The translations under genes and the position numbers were made by a program. From Macrocystis pyrifera (Eukaryota; Sar; Phaeophyceae; Laminariales; Laminariaceae), in assembly GCA_031763025.1 (NCBI GenBank), contig JASSKH010000002.1, forward strand, positions 14,811,468-14,875,467: 64,000 nt of DNA. Direction: 5' to 3'. The notes below the pieces were generated by a model. It searched no databases, was not told the DNA's origin, and was given only the letters and a program-made list of their open reading frames with translations. This document shows positions 11,035 through 20,995 of this stretch, piece by piece (the first letter of the stretch is position 1; each line of letters opens with the position of its first letter).

Positions 11035-12868
11035 ACGCCATCAACTGCACACGTCACCGTAGAGGCAGCCTCATCTTTCCACTTCTTTTGGGACTCCTCT
11101 TCGGTCTTTTCGCAGTGGTACCTGTGCGACATCGAACACGATGGCGTCACATACAACTGCGCTGAGCAGATGATGATGGCGCAGAAGGCCGCGCTCTTCG
11201 GGGACATCACAACTGAGCGCCGCATCAAAGCGACCCGCGACCCGGCCCGCCAAAAAGCACTTGGGCGAACCGTTTCTGACTTCGACGAAATGGTCTGGGA
11301 GCGACACCGCTACACCATCGTCCTCTACATTAACTTCTCCAAGTTCCGCCAACACCCGGAGCTACGGGAGGAGCTAATAGCAACCGGCGACAAGCACATC
11401 GCCGAGGCCAGCCCACACGACCTCATCTGGGGCATAGGCTTCAAGGCCGACCATCCGGACGCCTGTGACCCGACGCGTTGGCGTGGTCGGAATCTGCTGG
11501 GCAGGATACTGATGGACGTTCGAGAAAGCCTCGGCGCCAATTGCTCCGCCCAGCCTCCATTTCCTCCCCATCTTCACGACCCGGAGCCAACACCCGCCCC
11601 CACCGACTCCACCCGGGTCTCCCCCACAGCCGACGGCATCCACGAAACAAGCCGGACCCCTCCATGGCAACCGCCTACCTCTCCACTTGGGCCACTCCTA
11701 CCGCCGTCTACCCCCGACGCCTACCCCAGCAGCCACTTTGCCCAAGTGTCCACCATCAACACCGCAACTCACAGCCACCTCCCTACCCGCCGCCCGCCGA
11801 TACCGGAACACGGACCATCCCTTACAAGCGGCATCATTACCGTCGACGACGCGTCGTTCACGACGAAAGTACTCGTGCACAGCGGCCCCACCGCCACTAC
11901 GCGCCGCGAACTCGTGGGACTGCTCGATACCGGCTCGCCCCAGTCGTTTATCCCCGCAACCGCGGTGGAACAACTGAAGGCTTCCCAGGCAGCCACCGAT
12001 GCGTGCGAACGGCACAGTTCCCCCCGTTCATGGGGAGGTTTCGGCACTTCAGCCCCCCTCTCCACCTCCGTCTCCATCCGCTTAAGCATCCAGTTTATGC
12101 GCCTCCAGTCCCCCACTGCTGCCCTGGCAGTATGGGCCTGCGTAGTTCCTGCAGGAACCATGCAGCCCCCCATCCTTCTGGGACGAGACAGCTGGATGCG
12201 CTTCGAGCAACGCTCGTATACCACGCTCCAGCAACAGCCCACCCCCCCCCACCAACCTCCCCGGCGAACCCGCGGTGAGCTCTCCTTGAACCACCATGAC
12301 CCCAACGGAGCCTCTGCATTCATTTCCAACGATCTTTCCACTGACGACGTCTACCCCCTCCGATTCGCCGGCAACAAAGCTATTTCGCTTTCCTCTAACC
12401 CCCAAGCTCGTCAAGGTCAACCTGGCGCGTCAGTCAGGCGCTCCAGCATTTACCGGGAACCACATGGTGAACATGCTCCCCCGCGAGAACCCCCTGTCCG
12501 ACCCGGCCATTTTCGTCTCCGACGAATACCTAACGGTCCCACTATCTGGATCTACCGACCTCGAGCCGGGCGACCTCCTCGGAACCTCCTGCTCCCCACT
12601 GGTACAGGTACCACTTTCCACCCTTGGACACCCTTCCTTGGCCCCTCCCCATCCCCCTCCGATTCCGGATGCACATGCCCTCCACGACAACATCCCCGTG
12701 GCCGACCAGAGCCCATCGACAGACGACTCTCCTACCGCACCAAAAGCCCCGTGCCCACAACTTCTTGCACGCCTCAACGCCGACCAACGGAAAAGCTTCC
12801 TCGACCTCTGGGAACGTCTGCCGTTACACCTACGCGACGTCAACTTCGACCTGCACGGTTCTAGATGA
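11035..12868 (+). CDS. NADAR domain plus retropepsin polyprotein segment (gypsy copy 1)
   Basis: Nucleotides 11035-11545 encode a complete NADAR/YbiA-like domain. Its hallmarks are a W-Y segment, YNCAEQMMMAQKA, a P-x-x-Q-K-A-LGR motif, KFRQHPELREEL, a WGIG motif and a final GRNLLGRILMDVRESL. NADAR proteins act on ADP-ribose-type substrates; recent work links members to removal of ADP-ribose from guanine (family knowledge). About 11860-12230 encodes an aspartic protease with LLDTGSPQSFIP (catalytic Asp at 11926). The first ATG in frame is 11170, but the domain starts upstream, so it is probably expressed as part of a longer polyprotein. An extra base near 12398 moves the frame; the rest continues to a TGA at 12866-12868, which copy 2 shares. 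Confidence 0.88.
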
Positions 12869-12877
12869 ACCCCGTCG

Positions 12878-13211
12878 GTGATCAACAACCTGGGAGACGT
12901 CCTCTGCGAATTCCAGGACGTCTTCTCCACCACCAAGACTGACTTCGGCTCGTGCCCGCTCATGCCGTTCAAGATCACCGTACCCCCGGACAGCCCAACG
13001 GCTCGAGCTCCTTTCAGCGTACACCTACACGCTGGAGTACCGGAAGGGCACGGCCAAAGGCAACGCCGACTTCCTCTCCCGGCTTCCCCAACCAGCCACC
13101 GACGCCGACCGCACCGGACGTAACCGCCGCACTGGCCCCGACACCGTCGGCATCTACCTCATCCGCCCCTGCGGCTTCGCGCCGAACGACCCTTCCACCC
13201 CGGGTATCGGC
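12878..13211 (+). pseudogene. Remnant of reverse transcriptase/RNase H with internal deletion
   Basis: The first about 35 codons match the segment just before gypsy RT (a DVFS motif, then DFG and PFKITVPP). The reading then jumps at about 12989-12996 directly to the end of RNase H, seen as LELLSAYTYTLEYRKG followed by NADFLSRLP. The whole RT palm with its catalytic aspartates and most of RNase H are missing. Copy 1 has one extra base at the junction compared with copy 2, which shifts the frame so that the tail runs into the integrase frame. Copy 2 (62222 on) has the same deletion in frame. Confidence 0.85.
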
Positions 13212-15971
13212 TTGGGTGGGCTCGTGTCCCCCCCTTCCAGACCCATCCCAACCGTCCAGCCGCTCCCCTTCACCGACGACGACTTCCGCGACTTTCGCCT
13301 ACTCGGACCACGTATGGAGCACCCCACCCTTTCCCCCGCAACCCACACCTTCATCGGGCCTGTTGCGACCCGCGACTCCACCACCGGACAGCTTACCGGC
13401 ACCGAGAATGCCGCCGTGAACACCGGAGCTCCTCCAGGCTCGGCTTCCATGCCGTCCGTCGTCTCTCCGCCGCCCACCATTGGCGCCACGACACCAGCCC
13501 TTTCAGGTCTGATATCTTCTCGGACCCGCCATCGCGTCGCCGCTTCCGCGGGAACCCCTCGGCCCACAGCCGACTACCGGTTTGGACGCCGACCGCCACC
13601 CAAGCCATCGGCGCCCACCACGCAAAGACCGACCCCTTTAACAACGCCCTCGCCGCCGGCACAAACACCACCGTCAGTGCCCCTTCCGGAGCCCGTCGTC
13701 GAACCCGATGATGACCCCTACCTCCTCGCCTGCGTCGAGCACTACACCTACAAAGACTGGGCGCGAGAACAACACGCGGAGCCCCTGTGCTGCGCCACCA
13801 TCCGCTTCCTGTCGTTGGACTCCCCCAGCCCCACGCCGCACGACCTCCTGGACTTCATCCCCCCGGCCCGGCGCCCACAACTTTCGGACGTCCTCACTCT
13901 TGCCTCCAAAAGCAAGCTACACCGTACCGACGACGAAACCGCCCTCCTGGTCCAACGACCACCCACCTCATCCGGGAACAGCCTACCACCACCCGCCCCC
14001 TCTACCCCACGCGTCTACGTGCCAATGTTAATGCGCCCTTGGGTGCTGAACATATGCCACGCCACCACCTCTCTACACCTGGGAGTCACCCGAACGGTCC
14101 GCATGTTGGCACGCTTCTTTTGGTGGATTGGCATGGACGCTTCCGTCCGCTGGTGGATCCGCCGTTGCCTTCAATGCCAGGCGCGGAAGACCTCCCGGCA
14201 CACCATTCGTTGGCCCATCCTTTCTCTTCTTTTGCCCAACGGGCCTGGCATCACCGTCAGCGTCGACTACTTCGGGCCCCTGCCGCTCACGCCGCGCGGG
14301 AACGTCCACATCCTCCTCTTCACAGACCGCTTCAGCCGCCGCGCCGATATGTATGCCGTTTCAGCGGCGCAGTTCACGGCCGCCGGCACTGCCGACATCT
14401 TCCTGAACGAGTACATCCCTCTCTGGGGGTGCCCGGTTACACTTCTCTCCGACAACGGACTACACTTCACCTCCAAGCCTGCGAACATCGTCTACGAACG
14501 CCTTGGCATCCACAAGGTCAACACCAGCTCCTACCACCCCTGCACCAACGGCGGCGTCGAGCGCGTCAACTACGTACTGGCCCAAATGCTCTCTATGGTT
14601 GGCAACGAACAGCAGACCGACTGGGACGTGCTGCTCCCACACGTGTCGTCGGCCTACAACAATTCCGTGAACGCCGCCACAGGGCTTGCACCTAACGAAA
14701 TCCACATGGGCCGCCTTCCTCGCCTCCCGCTCTCGGTCTTCGAACCCGACAATATCGGCGGTCACCAAAGCCTGGACCGCGATCACCTGGTTTACATCAA
14801 CCTCGCCACCGACCGACAACGACGCGCCTATGCCCTCGTCCGCGAACTACACCGACTCACCGTCTCGCGTCTTCAGCGCCGCAATGCGCCCATCATGGCC
14901 GCCCTCCTAGCATCCCCCCCCTTCACCGTAGGCGGCTGGGTTTGGGTCTACAACTCCGCCTCAACCATCCGCCAAGGCGTCAAAAAGGGCACCGACGCAA
15001 CCGTCCTCAAGGCGAAGCTTTCCCTGAACTGGAATGGCCCCTTCAAGGTCCTTGCCGTAGGGCCGACGCCCGCCTCAAACACCCCCGACAATCGCCCCCT
15101 TCACGACAAGCTACTTTTCCTCGACCTTCCATCGGACCTTCCGGGACGGGACTCCAAGCCACGCGTCTCCGTCCAACGATGCAAACCTTGCCGGAACCCC
15201 GACGACACCAGCGACATCCCCAAGCATCTGCCCGCGGACCTTACTACATACGTGTTCACAGCTTCTGCCGCCAAGTCCCCCCCTTACCACGTCACCGTCG
15301 ACGACGTCACTCCTCCACCGGAACGCCTCGAGGTCGAGCAGATCACTGGCCATCAACTCGTACGCGGCCGCGGCGGGGTCATCGCCGTTCTGTACGAGAC
15401 TCACTGGACTGGACTTCTCAGCCCCTCTTGGGAACGCGAGCTGGACCTTCAACACTTCCGGCGCCACATCCTACTTTACTGGTCACGATCACCAACCCAG
15501 CACCGCCAGACGAACCGCCTCTACCGCCAGATGCGCATCGGCGCCGCTCACCGCGAACTGGCCCGATCTCAAGGACAAATCTTCCTCGCCCCAGGCTACG
15601 CCTTGGTCTCCCGCAGCCTTTGGCTCCACAACTTCAGCACCACCATCCTACCCTCCGGAGCACACATATGGTACAAGGCGCGCGACGGCCTTTGGTGGCT
15701 GGGCAAGGTCGCTCACAGCTCACCCCCTGACGCCTCTTCGGGAACTCCGCCGGAGTCTTCACCGGGAAGCTCCTACATCGTCCGGTTCCTGGACGACCCC
15801 GGCCCGATCAAGATCGACCTCCAACCCGCCCGCTACACTACAGCACGGAACGCCGTATACGGATCGTGGTGTCTTCAACGCCATGGGAATGGGAGCCTAG
15901 CACGTGGGGTGCTGCGGAACTCTGATGTGTCCCGCGGAACCCCCACCGTTTCCACTCCCCCCCCTGGTTAG
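13212..15971 (+). CDS. Integrase with GPF motif, chromodomain and Tudor-like tail (gypsy copy 1)
   Basis: The enzyme would insert element cDNA into chromosomal DNA. The open frame extends upstream to the RNase H remnant, so 13212 is only the first ATG. Residues 1-200 are Pro-rich linker. An H-H-C-C zinc site lies at H283, H289, C319, C322. The catalytic triad is D352, D414, E450, spaced as D-x61-D-x35-E. A GPF motif lies near 609. About 704-757 resembles a chromodomain (VEQITGHQLVRGRGG, then HWTG and SWERELDLQHF), a module that directs chromoviral integration to marked chromatin. About 815-877 (IWYKARDGLWWLGKV ... YIVRFLDDPGPIKIDL) resembles a Tudor/SH3-like barrel. At 919 codons it is uninterrupted. 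Confidence 0.88.
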   Translation: MGGLVSPPSRPIPTVQPLPFTDDDFRDFRLLGPRMEHPTLSPATHTFIGPVATRDSTTGQLTGTENAAVNTGAPPGSASMPSVVSPPPTIGATTPALSGLISSRTRHRVAASAGTPRPTADYRFGRRPPPKPSAPTTQRPTPLTTPSPPAQTPPSVPLPEPVVEPDDDPYLLACVEHYTYKDWAREQHAEPLCCATIRFLSLDSPSPTPHDLLDFIPPARRPQLSDVLTLASKSKLHRTDDETALLVQRPPTSSGNSLPPPAPSTPRVYVPMLMRPWVLNICHATTSLHLGVTRTVRMLARFFWWIGMDASVRWWIRRCLQCQARKTSRHTIRWPILSLLLPNGPGITVSVDYFGPLPLTPRGNVHILLFTDRFSRRADMYAVSAAQFTAAGTADIFLNEYIPLWGCPVTLLSDNGLHFTSKPANIVYERLGIHKVNTSSYHPCTNGGVERVNYVLAQMLSMVGNEQQTDWDVLLPHVSSAYNNSVNAATGLAPNEIHMGRLPRLPLSVFEPDNIGGHQSLDRDHLVYINLATDRQRRAYALVRELHRLTVSRLQRRNAPIMAALLASPPFTVGGWVWVYNSASTIRQGVKKGTDATVLKAKLSLNWNGPFKVLAVGPTPASNTPDNRPLHDKLLFLDLPSDLPGRDSKPRVSVQRCKPCRNPDDTSDIPKHLPADLTTYVFTASAAKSPPYHVTVDDVTPPPERLEVEQITGHQLVRGRGGVIAVLYETHWTGLLSPSWERELDLQHFRRHILLYWSRSPTQHRQTNRLYRQMRIGAAHRELARSQGQIFLAPGYALVSRSLWLHNFSTTILPSGAHIWYKARDGLWWLGKVAHSSPPDASSGTPPESSPGSSYIVRFLDDPGPIKIDLQPARYTTARNAVYGSWCLQRHGNGSLARGVLRNSDVSRGTPTVSTPPPG

Positions 15972-17544
15972 CCTTAGTTTAGTCTTTTGTTAGTTCTGGG
16001 TATTTGGTTCTGGTTAGTCTGCAATATCTTAAGAGTAGTTCTTCAGGGCTAGTCTTCAATAGTCATCAGCAGTCATCTTCTTGGGAGTGTTTGTTTCCAT
16101 CTACCGCCACCGGTATCGCTTGACCGACCCCGTGTTGGTTACCGATCCGAGGCCGTGTATGTTTCCCTTTTGGGTGTGTTTGGGAGTATCATCGTCCCCC
16201 CCCCCCCCCCCCCGTTTGTTTTTCTTCTTATCGCCTACGGCTCCGTGTAACCTCCTTACGTTCAGGCCACTGACTCGTAGCGATACCTTCATTTGCATTT
16301 GTGCTTGTACTCCACTGGCCTACAGCCAATTATCGGCGATATCACGCCGAGGTAAAATCGTGTTGTAGTCTGAGCTGTACTCTGACCTTAGTCGACTTCC
16401 GCCGACCTGTGTTTCAGACGGTCCTCGAGCTAAGACTATATCGAGCTTCCAGCTCACCCGTGTTTCTTCCATGTTTGACAAGTAGGGTCCCGATTAGCAT
16501 TGCCGCCCCGGAAGGCCGCTGAATTATCGGCCATACATATGCGGTTCGGACATGATCGATTTCTCCTGACCTGTGTCCAGCTTTTTGTCTGTTTTCTGGT
16601 CCCGATGGTATTTCGTTTTCTCTTTCCCTTTTCTTCTTCTTTCTTTCTTGTCCGGTATTCCGCACACCCCTCTGTCCTCTGGCAAACGACACCACGTTTG
16701 ATGTCGCCCCGGTTGACCGAGTTGCACACGCTAGTTTTTGGGCCCCGCGCTATCTACAACTTCGAACTGCACGCATTAGGCCGATTTTCTTGCGGATTTT
16801 CTTGCGATTTTCTTGCCGCCACCGTCTTTGAGTTTGTTTTTGTTGAGTTGGCTACCTTGCTACGTTTGCTGGTTTTGTTCACACCACGGACAGGTCTCCG
16901 AGACGCCGCGTTGTTTGTTGCGTCTCTCGGTTTTAGTAGTCCCTAGTACACGCAGCCCTCATAGCACTCTAGCTGTGTCCCTTCTGTCTCGCATGATGAC
17001 TACCATGTTAGGACCTTCGCGACAAGACAAGGCATGGGGCCTAGCGGATATATATATATATATGTTTTTGAATTGTGATCGCTGTCTCCTTTTTAGAGTT
17101 TCCTCGTTCGCCAACCCGGTTCAGCGAACAACCCTTTCGTACTTCCTTGGGCCCCAGACAATGGCTCCAGTGAAACGCTTGTACGTCCTTCTTTTGCCTT
17201 CATTTGGGTCTTCGTTTTCTTCTTCGGCCTTCGCTTTCGGTTTCTGCCTCATTTTGCGTTCGTCTTTCTTTGTTTTCATTTTGGGTGATTTTTCCTTTCG
17301 CCTCTGCTATGAGTTCGGTGTCTCTCTCTCCTTTAGTCTCCCTTTCCGTGGTTGTTCGCAGCGAACACCCCCTCTTCGTAGTGTTTGGGGTTTATTACGA
17401 GGTGTGGGGGGATCTATAGCCTCATTTCTTTTGTTTCGAATAGCCGCATCTTCGACCACCTTTTTCTGGCCGTTCGGGATGAACTTTGTCATCACCCTCC
17501 GACCATCTTGTGGTCTGCATATACGACTATTCAGGGTGGGCTAA
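15972..17544 (+). other. 3' untranslated region of gypsy copy 1
   Basis: About 1.6 kb between the integrase stop and the 3' LTR. It is T-rich with a C homopolymer at about 16195-16213 and an (AT)n run near 17050. A 243-codon open frame (16813-17544) is Ser/Phe/Leu-rich and shows no domain. A purine-rich stretch (CAGGGTGGG) just before 17545 may serve as the polypurine tract. Confidence 0.6.
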
Positions 17545-18005
17545 TGTGATATGAGTAGAGTATTCATGGGCTATAGATATAGATAATACGTTGCAGTCTT
17601 GTAGTTCCACGAATACGAGAATAATCCAAAGAATGGATTAACCCGGCGGATATTCCGTTAGTCGAGAGTATCGTTATTTTAGGAATGTTCCTTGATGCAG
17701 ATAGGACTACGAAGTGAGAAGTTCTTATATTAGCAGAAGAACGATCGGTAGCCATAGGAAAGTTCTGTTGGAGTACATCAGATAAGAGGAATTTAGGAGA
17801 GTTTGTGGCGTGGGGTGGGACGAGTATATCTGGGCGTCGAGTCCCGCCCCCCTACCTCTCACTTCTCTACCAGAGCACCTCCTCAGCTCTTGCCATCAAT
17901 AAGAAGATCTAAATCAGAAGAAGCGAAGCACTGCTTTCCAGCTGCCAGAACAACCTGCGTCTCTTACCACTACCCTTACTACCCTAGAGCGGTCTCCGCA
18001 TCACA
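17545..18005 (+). repeat. 3' LTR of gypsy copy 1
   Basis: Starts TGTGATATGAG and ends GCATCACA, with 6 bp inverted ends (TGTGAT/ATCACA). It is followed by TTGA (18006-18009), repeating the sequence before the 5' LTR. The body differs from the 5' LTR by few bases, apart from about 45 bp of extra sequence before the end. Confidence 0.88.
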
Positions 18006-18985
18006 TTGAGGTATGAACGCACGCCACGCGCAAGCGCGTCCAAACTAATTAATTTGGGCTAAAACACACAAGTAACATGTACTAAATCATATTATATGTT
18101 CAGAAAAGCAAGGTGTGGACGAATGTATTATTATTACTACTGTGGTACTTACTCTGTTGTAGTCCTGGTACAAAAATAGTCAAAAGTGAAATTGAAAAAA
18201 AAAACGTGGATGGTGCGAGTCGAACCTCGCAAACGAAAATGTTTTCCTGCGCAGTATAAACGTACACGCTAGAACAGTGCTCGCACAGCTGGCATGTCGT
18301 GTTTTTTACGCTATCTAGAGCACTTTGCACGATCTCCTACAGCAGTAGAGTAGCTTGTGCATACAGCTACGACTGCATATTCAGCAGTACTGCTGTAAAA
18401 TGTAACGTGAGGAACGTACGTGTGTGTACTGATCCCCTTTCAGCTGGCTCTAGGATCTATCGGTCAGCAATGTAGGACACACTGCAATGAGAACTACTAC
18501 TATACTGTACTGCTGTAAGTAAGTATGTTCTATACGAACGCTGCTGTACGAATGAGCCGCAGTACGATCATCCATACGCGCAAGGTGTGCCCACTGCTGC
18601 TGCTGGACAGCAGGGTTGGTTGTGGTGCTGTAGGAAGCTGGAGGTAAGCACGCTCTGCGCACTGCTGTGGGTATTGTTCTCTAGGCGGTGGTCCGTGCTC
18701 CGTGCAACAACCCATAAAAAATGTATCTATGGGATATTTATACGTCATGCTGGGCAGATACGGATACAAATATAAAATGCAAGGTTCCCCTCCGGGAGGT
18801 GCCGTATTAATAGGGGAGTGGCGCAAGAGCGAAAGAATAATACTCGACTTTCGTATGAAACCCTGCACACTTCTTTAGACGTAGCACCTGCACCCACCCA
18901 TCATTTTAACGTGAAGAACACACACAGCATATTTTCGAGGACAGACTATATTATACTGCTGTTCGCGGAATTAGTGTGGGATCAT
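18006..18985 (+). repeat. RX dispersed repeat, copy A, second part
   Basis: Continues RX from the gypsy insertion point (TTGAGGTATGAACGC). It matches 28975-29730 in the same orientation and 48640-49560 in inverted orientation. It ends at GTGTGGGATCATTAATTACTACAATAATATA, directly joined to the start of the next RX unit (ATAGGGTATCGG), so RX units are head to tail here. Confidence 0.75.
18205..18288 (-). other. tRNA-like (Pol III promoter-like) segment in RX
   Basis: On the minus strand it has a strong box-B motif (GAGGTTCGACTCGCACC) about 40-50 bases downstream of a weak box-A-like TAGCGTGTACG, and a T run follows. Equivalent segments lie at 29171-29260, 46521-46584 and 49289-49375. The acceptor stem does not pair, so it is not called a tRNA gene. 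It may be a SINE head. Confidence 0.5.
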
Positions 18986-19140
18986 TAATTACTACAATAA
19001 TATATAATAGGGTATCGGTAAGTTGAGATATATTGATCCAGCTGACTCGCGGCGATTAATTCGTAAGTACATAAAAGTTGCGCGAGGTCGAGGTTGCGCC
19101 ATAATACTTTTTGGCCGGCTGAGTAATAATAAGGTGCACA
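18986..19140 (+). repeat. RX dispersed repeat, copy B, first fragment
   Basis: Starts ATAGGGTATCGGTAAG and runs to AATAAGGTGCACATAC, where the 1.19 kb tandem array interrupts. RX resumes at about 22688 with CATACTGGTACTAC, as in the continuous copy at 2848-2870. Confidence 0.7.
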
Positions 19141-19625
19141 TACATAGAACTACTTATAGATATCTCGACCTCTAAGCGTGCTCGGTTGGTACACCCCTGG
19201 CCTCTCAGAGCTCCCACTTGGGAATCGCCTCCGTTTATTACTTGCCGGACCGTTCCAGCGAGTCTTTGTTTTCTCCATTTCTCGTCGTACTTTCAGTCCT
19301 TCTTTCCTTTTTTTTTCTTTCGTTTCGTGTGCGTGCGTGTACTCCGAGCACGGTTGCGCGGGCGAACCCAGCACCGTCGCGGGTGTCAGAGGATGTTGGC
19401 GAGTAGAGGGGGAGTTGCAAGGAGCGCGGTCGCCGCTTTCGCGCCTAGGCGTCGCGTGTGCCTCGAGACACGAGGGATGCATCAATAGGCTCTGTCTGGC
19501 CTCCATTTGTGATTTTGGATAGAGTACGTACGAGTATTTAAGGTTCGTTCGGGATTGTAAGATAATATCCAAGCGGTGCTTATTTTTGCGACCGGGCTGA
19601 GAGTCACAAGAGGGAGGTACCCCGA

Positions 19626-19808
19626 ATGAGCACCAACATTGTCGAGCTTGCGTCGAGGTCCACGGTGAGCACCGGGCTTCACGCGAGGCGGGCGACGGGG
19701 CTCACTGTGGAAGAGAGGGAGCGAAGCTTTACCCGGACTGAATCGGTGGCGAGATGGTCGCGAGAGGGGCGGGCGGCGTACGAGGCTGAGAGAGAAGCTC
19801 TGCTGTAA
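19626..19808 (+). CDS. Small ORF, array unit 1 (60 codons), function unknown
   Basis: Encodes a basic, Glu/Arg-rich 60-residue product starting MSTNIVELASRSTVSTG and ending AEREALL. The frame is open upstream to 19566. It is preceded by a purine-rich GGGAGGTACCCCGA. Unit 2 keeps it with a single Glu-to-Asp change, and unit 3 has lost it by a small deletion. No family is recognised. It may be a real short protein or an exon of something longer, or open by chance. Confidence 0.35.
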   Translation: MSTNIVELASRSTVSTGLHARRATGLTVEERERSFTRTESVARWSREGRAAYEAEREALL

Positions 19809-20812
19809 GATTTTTCTTTTTTTTTTTCCTTTTTTCCTTTTTTGGTGTAAGGTGTTGCACTCAAGTAGTAAATTATTACACGAAAGGGGGCGGGGATTTT
19901 ATTTCTTTTAGACATTTTCGGTTTCATCTTCATTGTTTTTGCTGTGTTGCTGTGCCGTTCTGTGCTTTATCTTTCGTACATACGACGAGTACACAGACAC
20001 AGAGCATATCGAAAGAAGAAAATAAGTACCCTACCTGGGGTATGTACGTATGTACGACGTGTGAGCGAGCGTAGCGGAAAACCGCCCGCGACGCGAAGCA
20101 TATGTGGCGTCCGAGCTGTTTTCTCCTGAAGCATGGCGGCGGGACTCTTGGCATTATCAAGTCGGCAGTTTGCAGCTAACTACAGGGGCCATAAAAAAAA
20201 AAAACAATATTCAATCATGGACCTCTGTCCGCTTCGCATAATTCGATGTACGTTTCCTTCCTGAGCGAGCGTAGCGGGCGGCGTAGGCCGCCCGCGGAGC
20301 GAAGCGCCTTGTACATACATACATACATACATAGAACTACTTATAGATATCTCAACCTCGGAGCGTGCTCGGTTGGTACATCCATGGCCTCTCAGAGCTC
20401 CCACTTGGGAATCGCCTCCGTTTATTACTTGCCGGACCGTTCCAGCCAGTCTTTGTTTTCTCCATTTCTCGTCGTACTTTCAGTCCTTCTTTCCTTTTTT
20501 CTTCTTTCGTTTCGTGTGTGTGCGTGTACTCCGAGCACGGTTGCGCGGGCGAACCCAGCACCGTCGCGGGTGTCAGCGGATGCTGGCGAGTAGAGGGGGA
20601 GTTGCAAGGAGCGCGGTCACCGCTTTCGCGCCTAGGCGTCGCGTGTGCCTCGAGACACGAGGGATGCATCAATAGGCTCTGTCTGGCCTCCATTTGTGAT
20701 TTTGGATAGAGTACGTACGAGTTTTTAAGGTTCGTTCGGGATTGTAAGATAATATCCAAGCGGTGCTTATTTTTGCGACCGGGCTGAGAGTCACAAGAGG
20801 GAGGTACTCCGA

Positions 20813-20995
20813 ATGAGCACCAACATTGTCGAGCTTGCGTCGAGGTCCACGGTGAGCACCGGGCTTCACGCGAGGCGGGCGACGGGGCTCACTGTGGAAG
20901 AGAGGGAGCGAAGCTTTACCCGGACTGAATCGGTGGCGAGATGGTCGCGAGACGGGCGGGCGGCGTACGAGGCTGAGAGAGAGGCTCTGCTGTAA
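20813..20995 (+). CDS. Small ORF, array unit 2 (60 codons), function unknown
   Basis: Same product as the unit 1 ORF except for one Glu-to-Asp change near residue 47 (SRDGRAAYEAE). The surrounding 1.19 kb is almost equally conserved, so conservation does not by itself indicate coding function. No domain is recognised. Confidence 0.35.
   Translation: MSTNIVELASRSTVSTGLHARRATGLTVEERERSFTRTESVARWSRDGRAAYEAEREALL

Larger units (their letters stand above)
4095..18005 (+). mobile_element. Ty3/gypsy LTR retrotransposon, copy 1: NADAR-bearing, RT-deleted
   Basis: A full-span element of 13.9 kb with LTRs at 4095-4511 and 17545-18005. Element ends are TGTGAT and ATCACA. TTGA flanks both sides (4091-4094 and 18006-18009), and other RX copies show the uninterrupted sequence. 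Order: LTR, about 3 kb leader, gag with a zinc knuckle, linker, NADAR domain, retropepsin, a remnant of RT fused to the last part of RNase H, integrase with GPF motif, chromodomain and Tudor-like tail, about 1.6 kb 3' region, LTR. The order PR-RT-RH-IN is that of Ty3/gypsy. RT catalytic motifs are absent, so it cannot be autonomous. A second copy starts at 54843. Confidence 0.92.

Noticed and set aside
7389..15467. Many long minus-strand frames across gypsy copy 1
   Set aside because: They lie opposite GC-rich Gag, NADAR and integrase frames, show no domains and are explained by codon bias on the true strand.
16813..17544. 243-codon ORF in the gypsy 3' region
   Set aside because: T-rich composition gives a hydrophobic low-complexity product with no domain; it ends exactly at the LTR.
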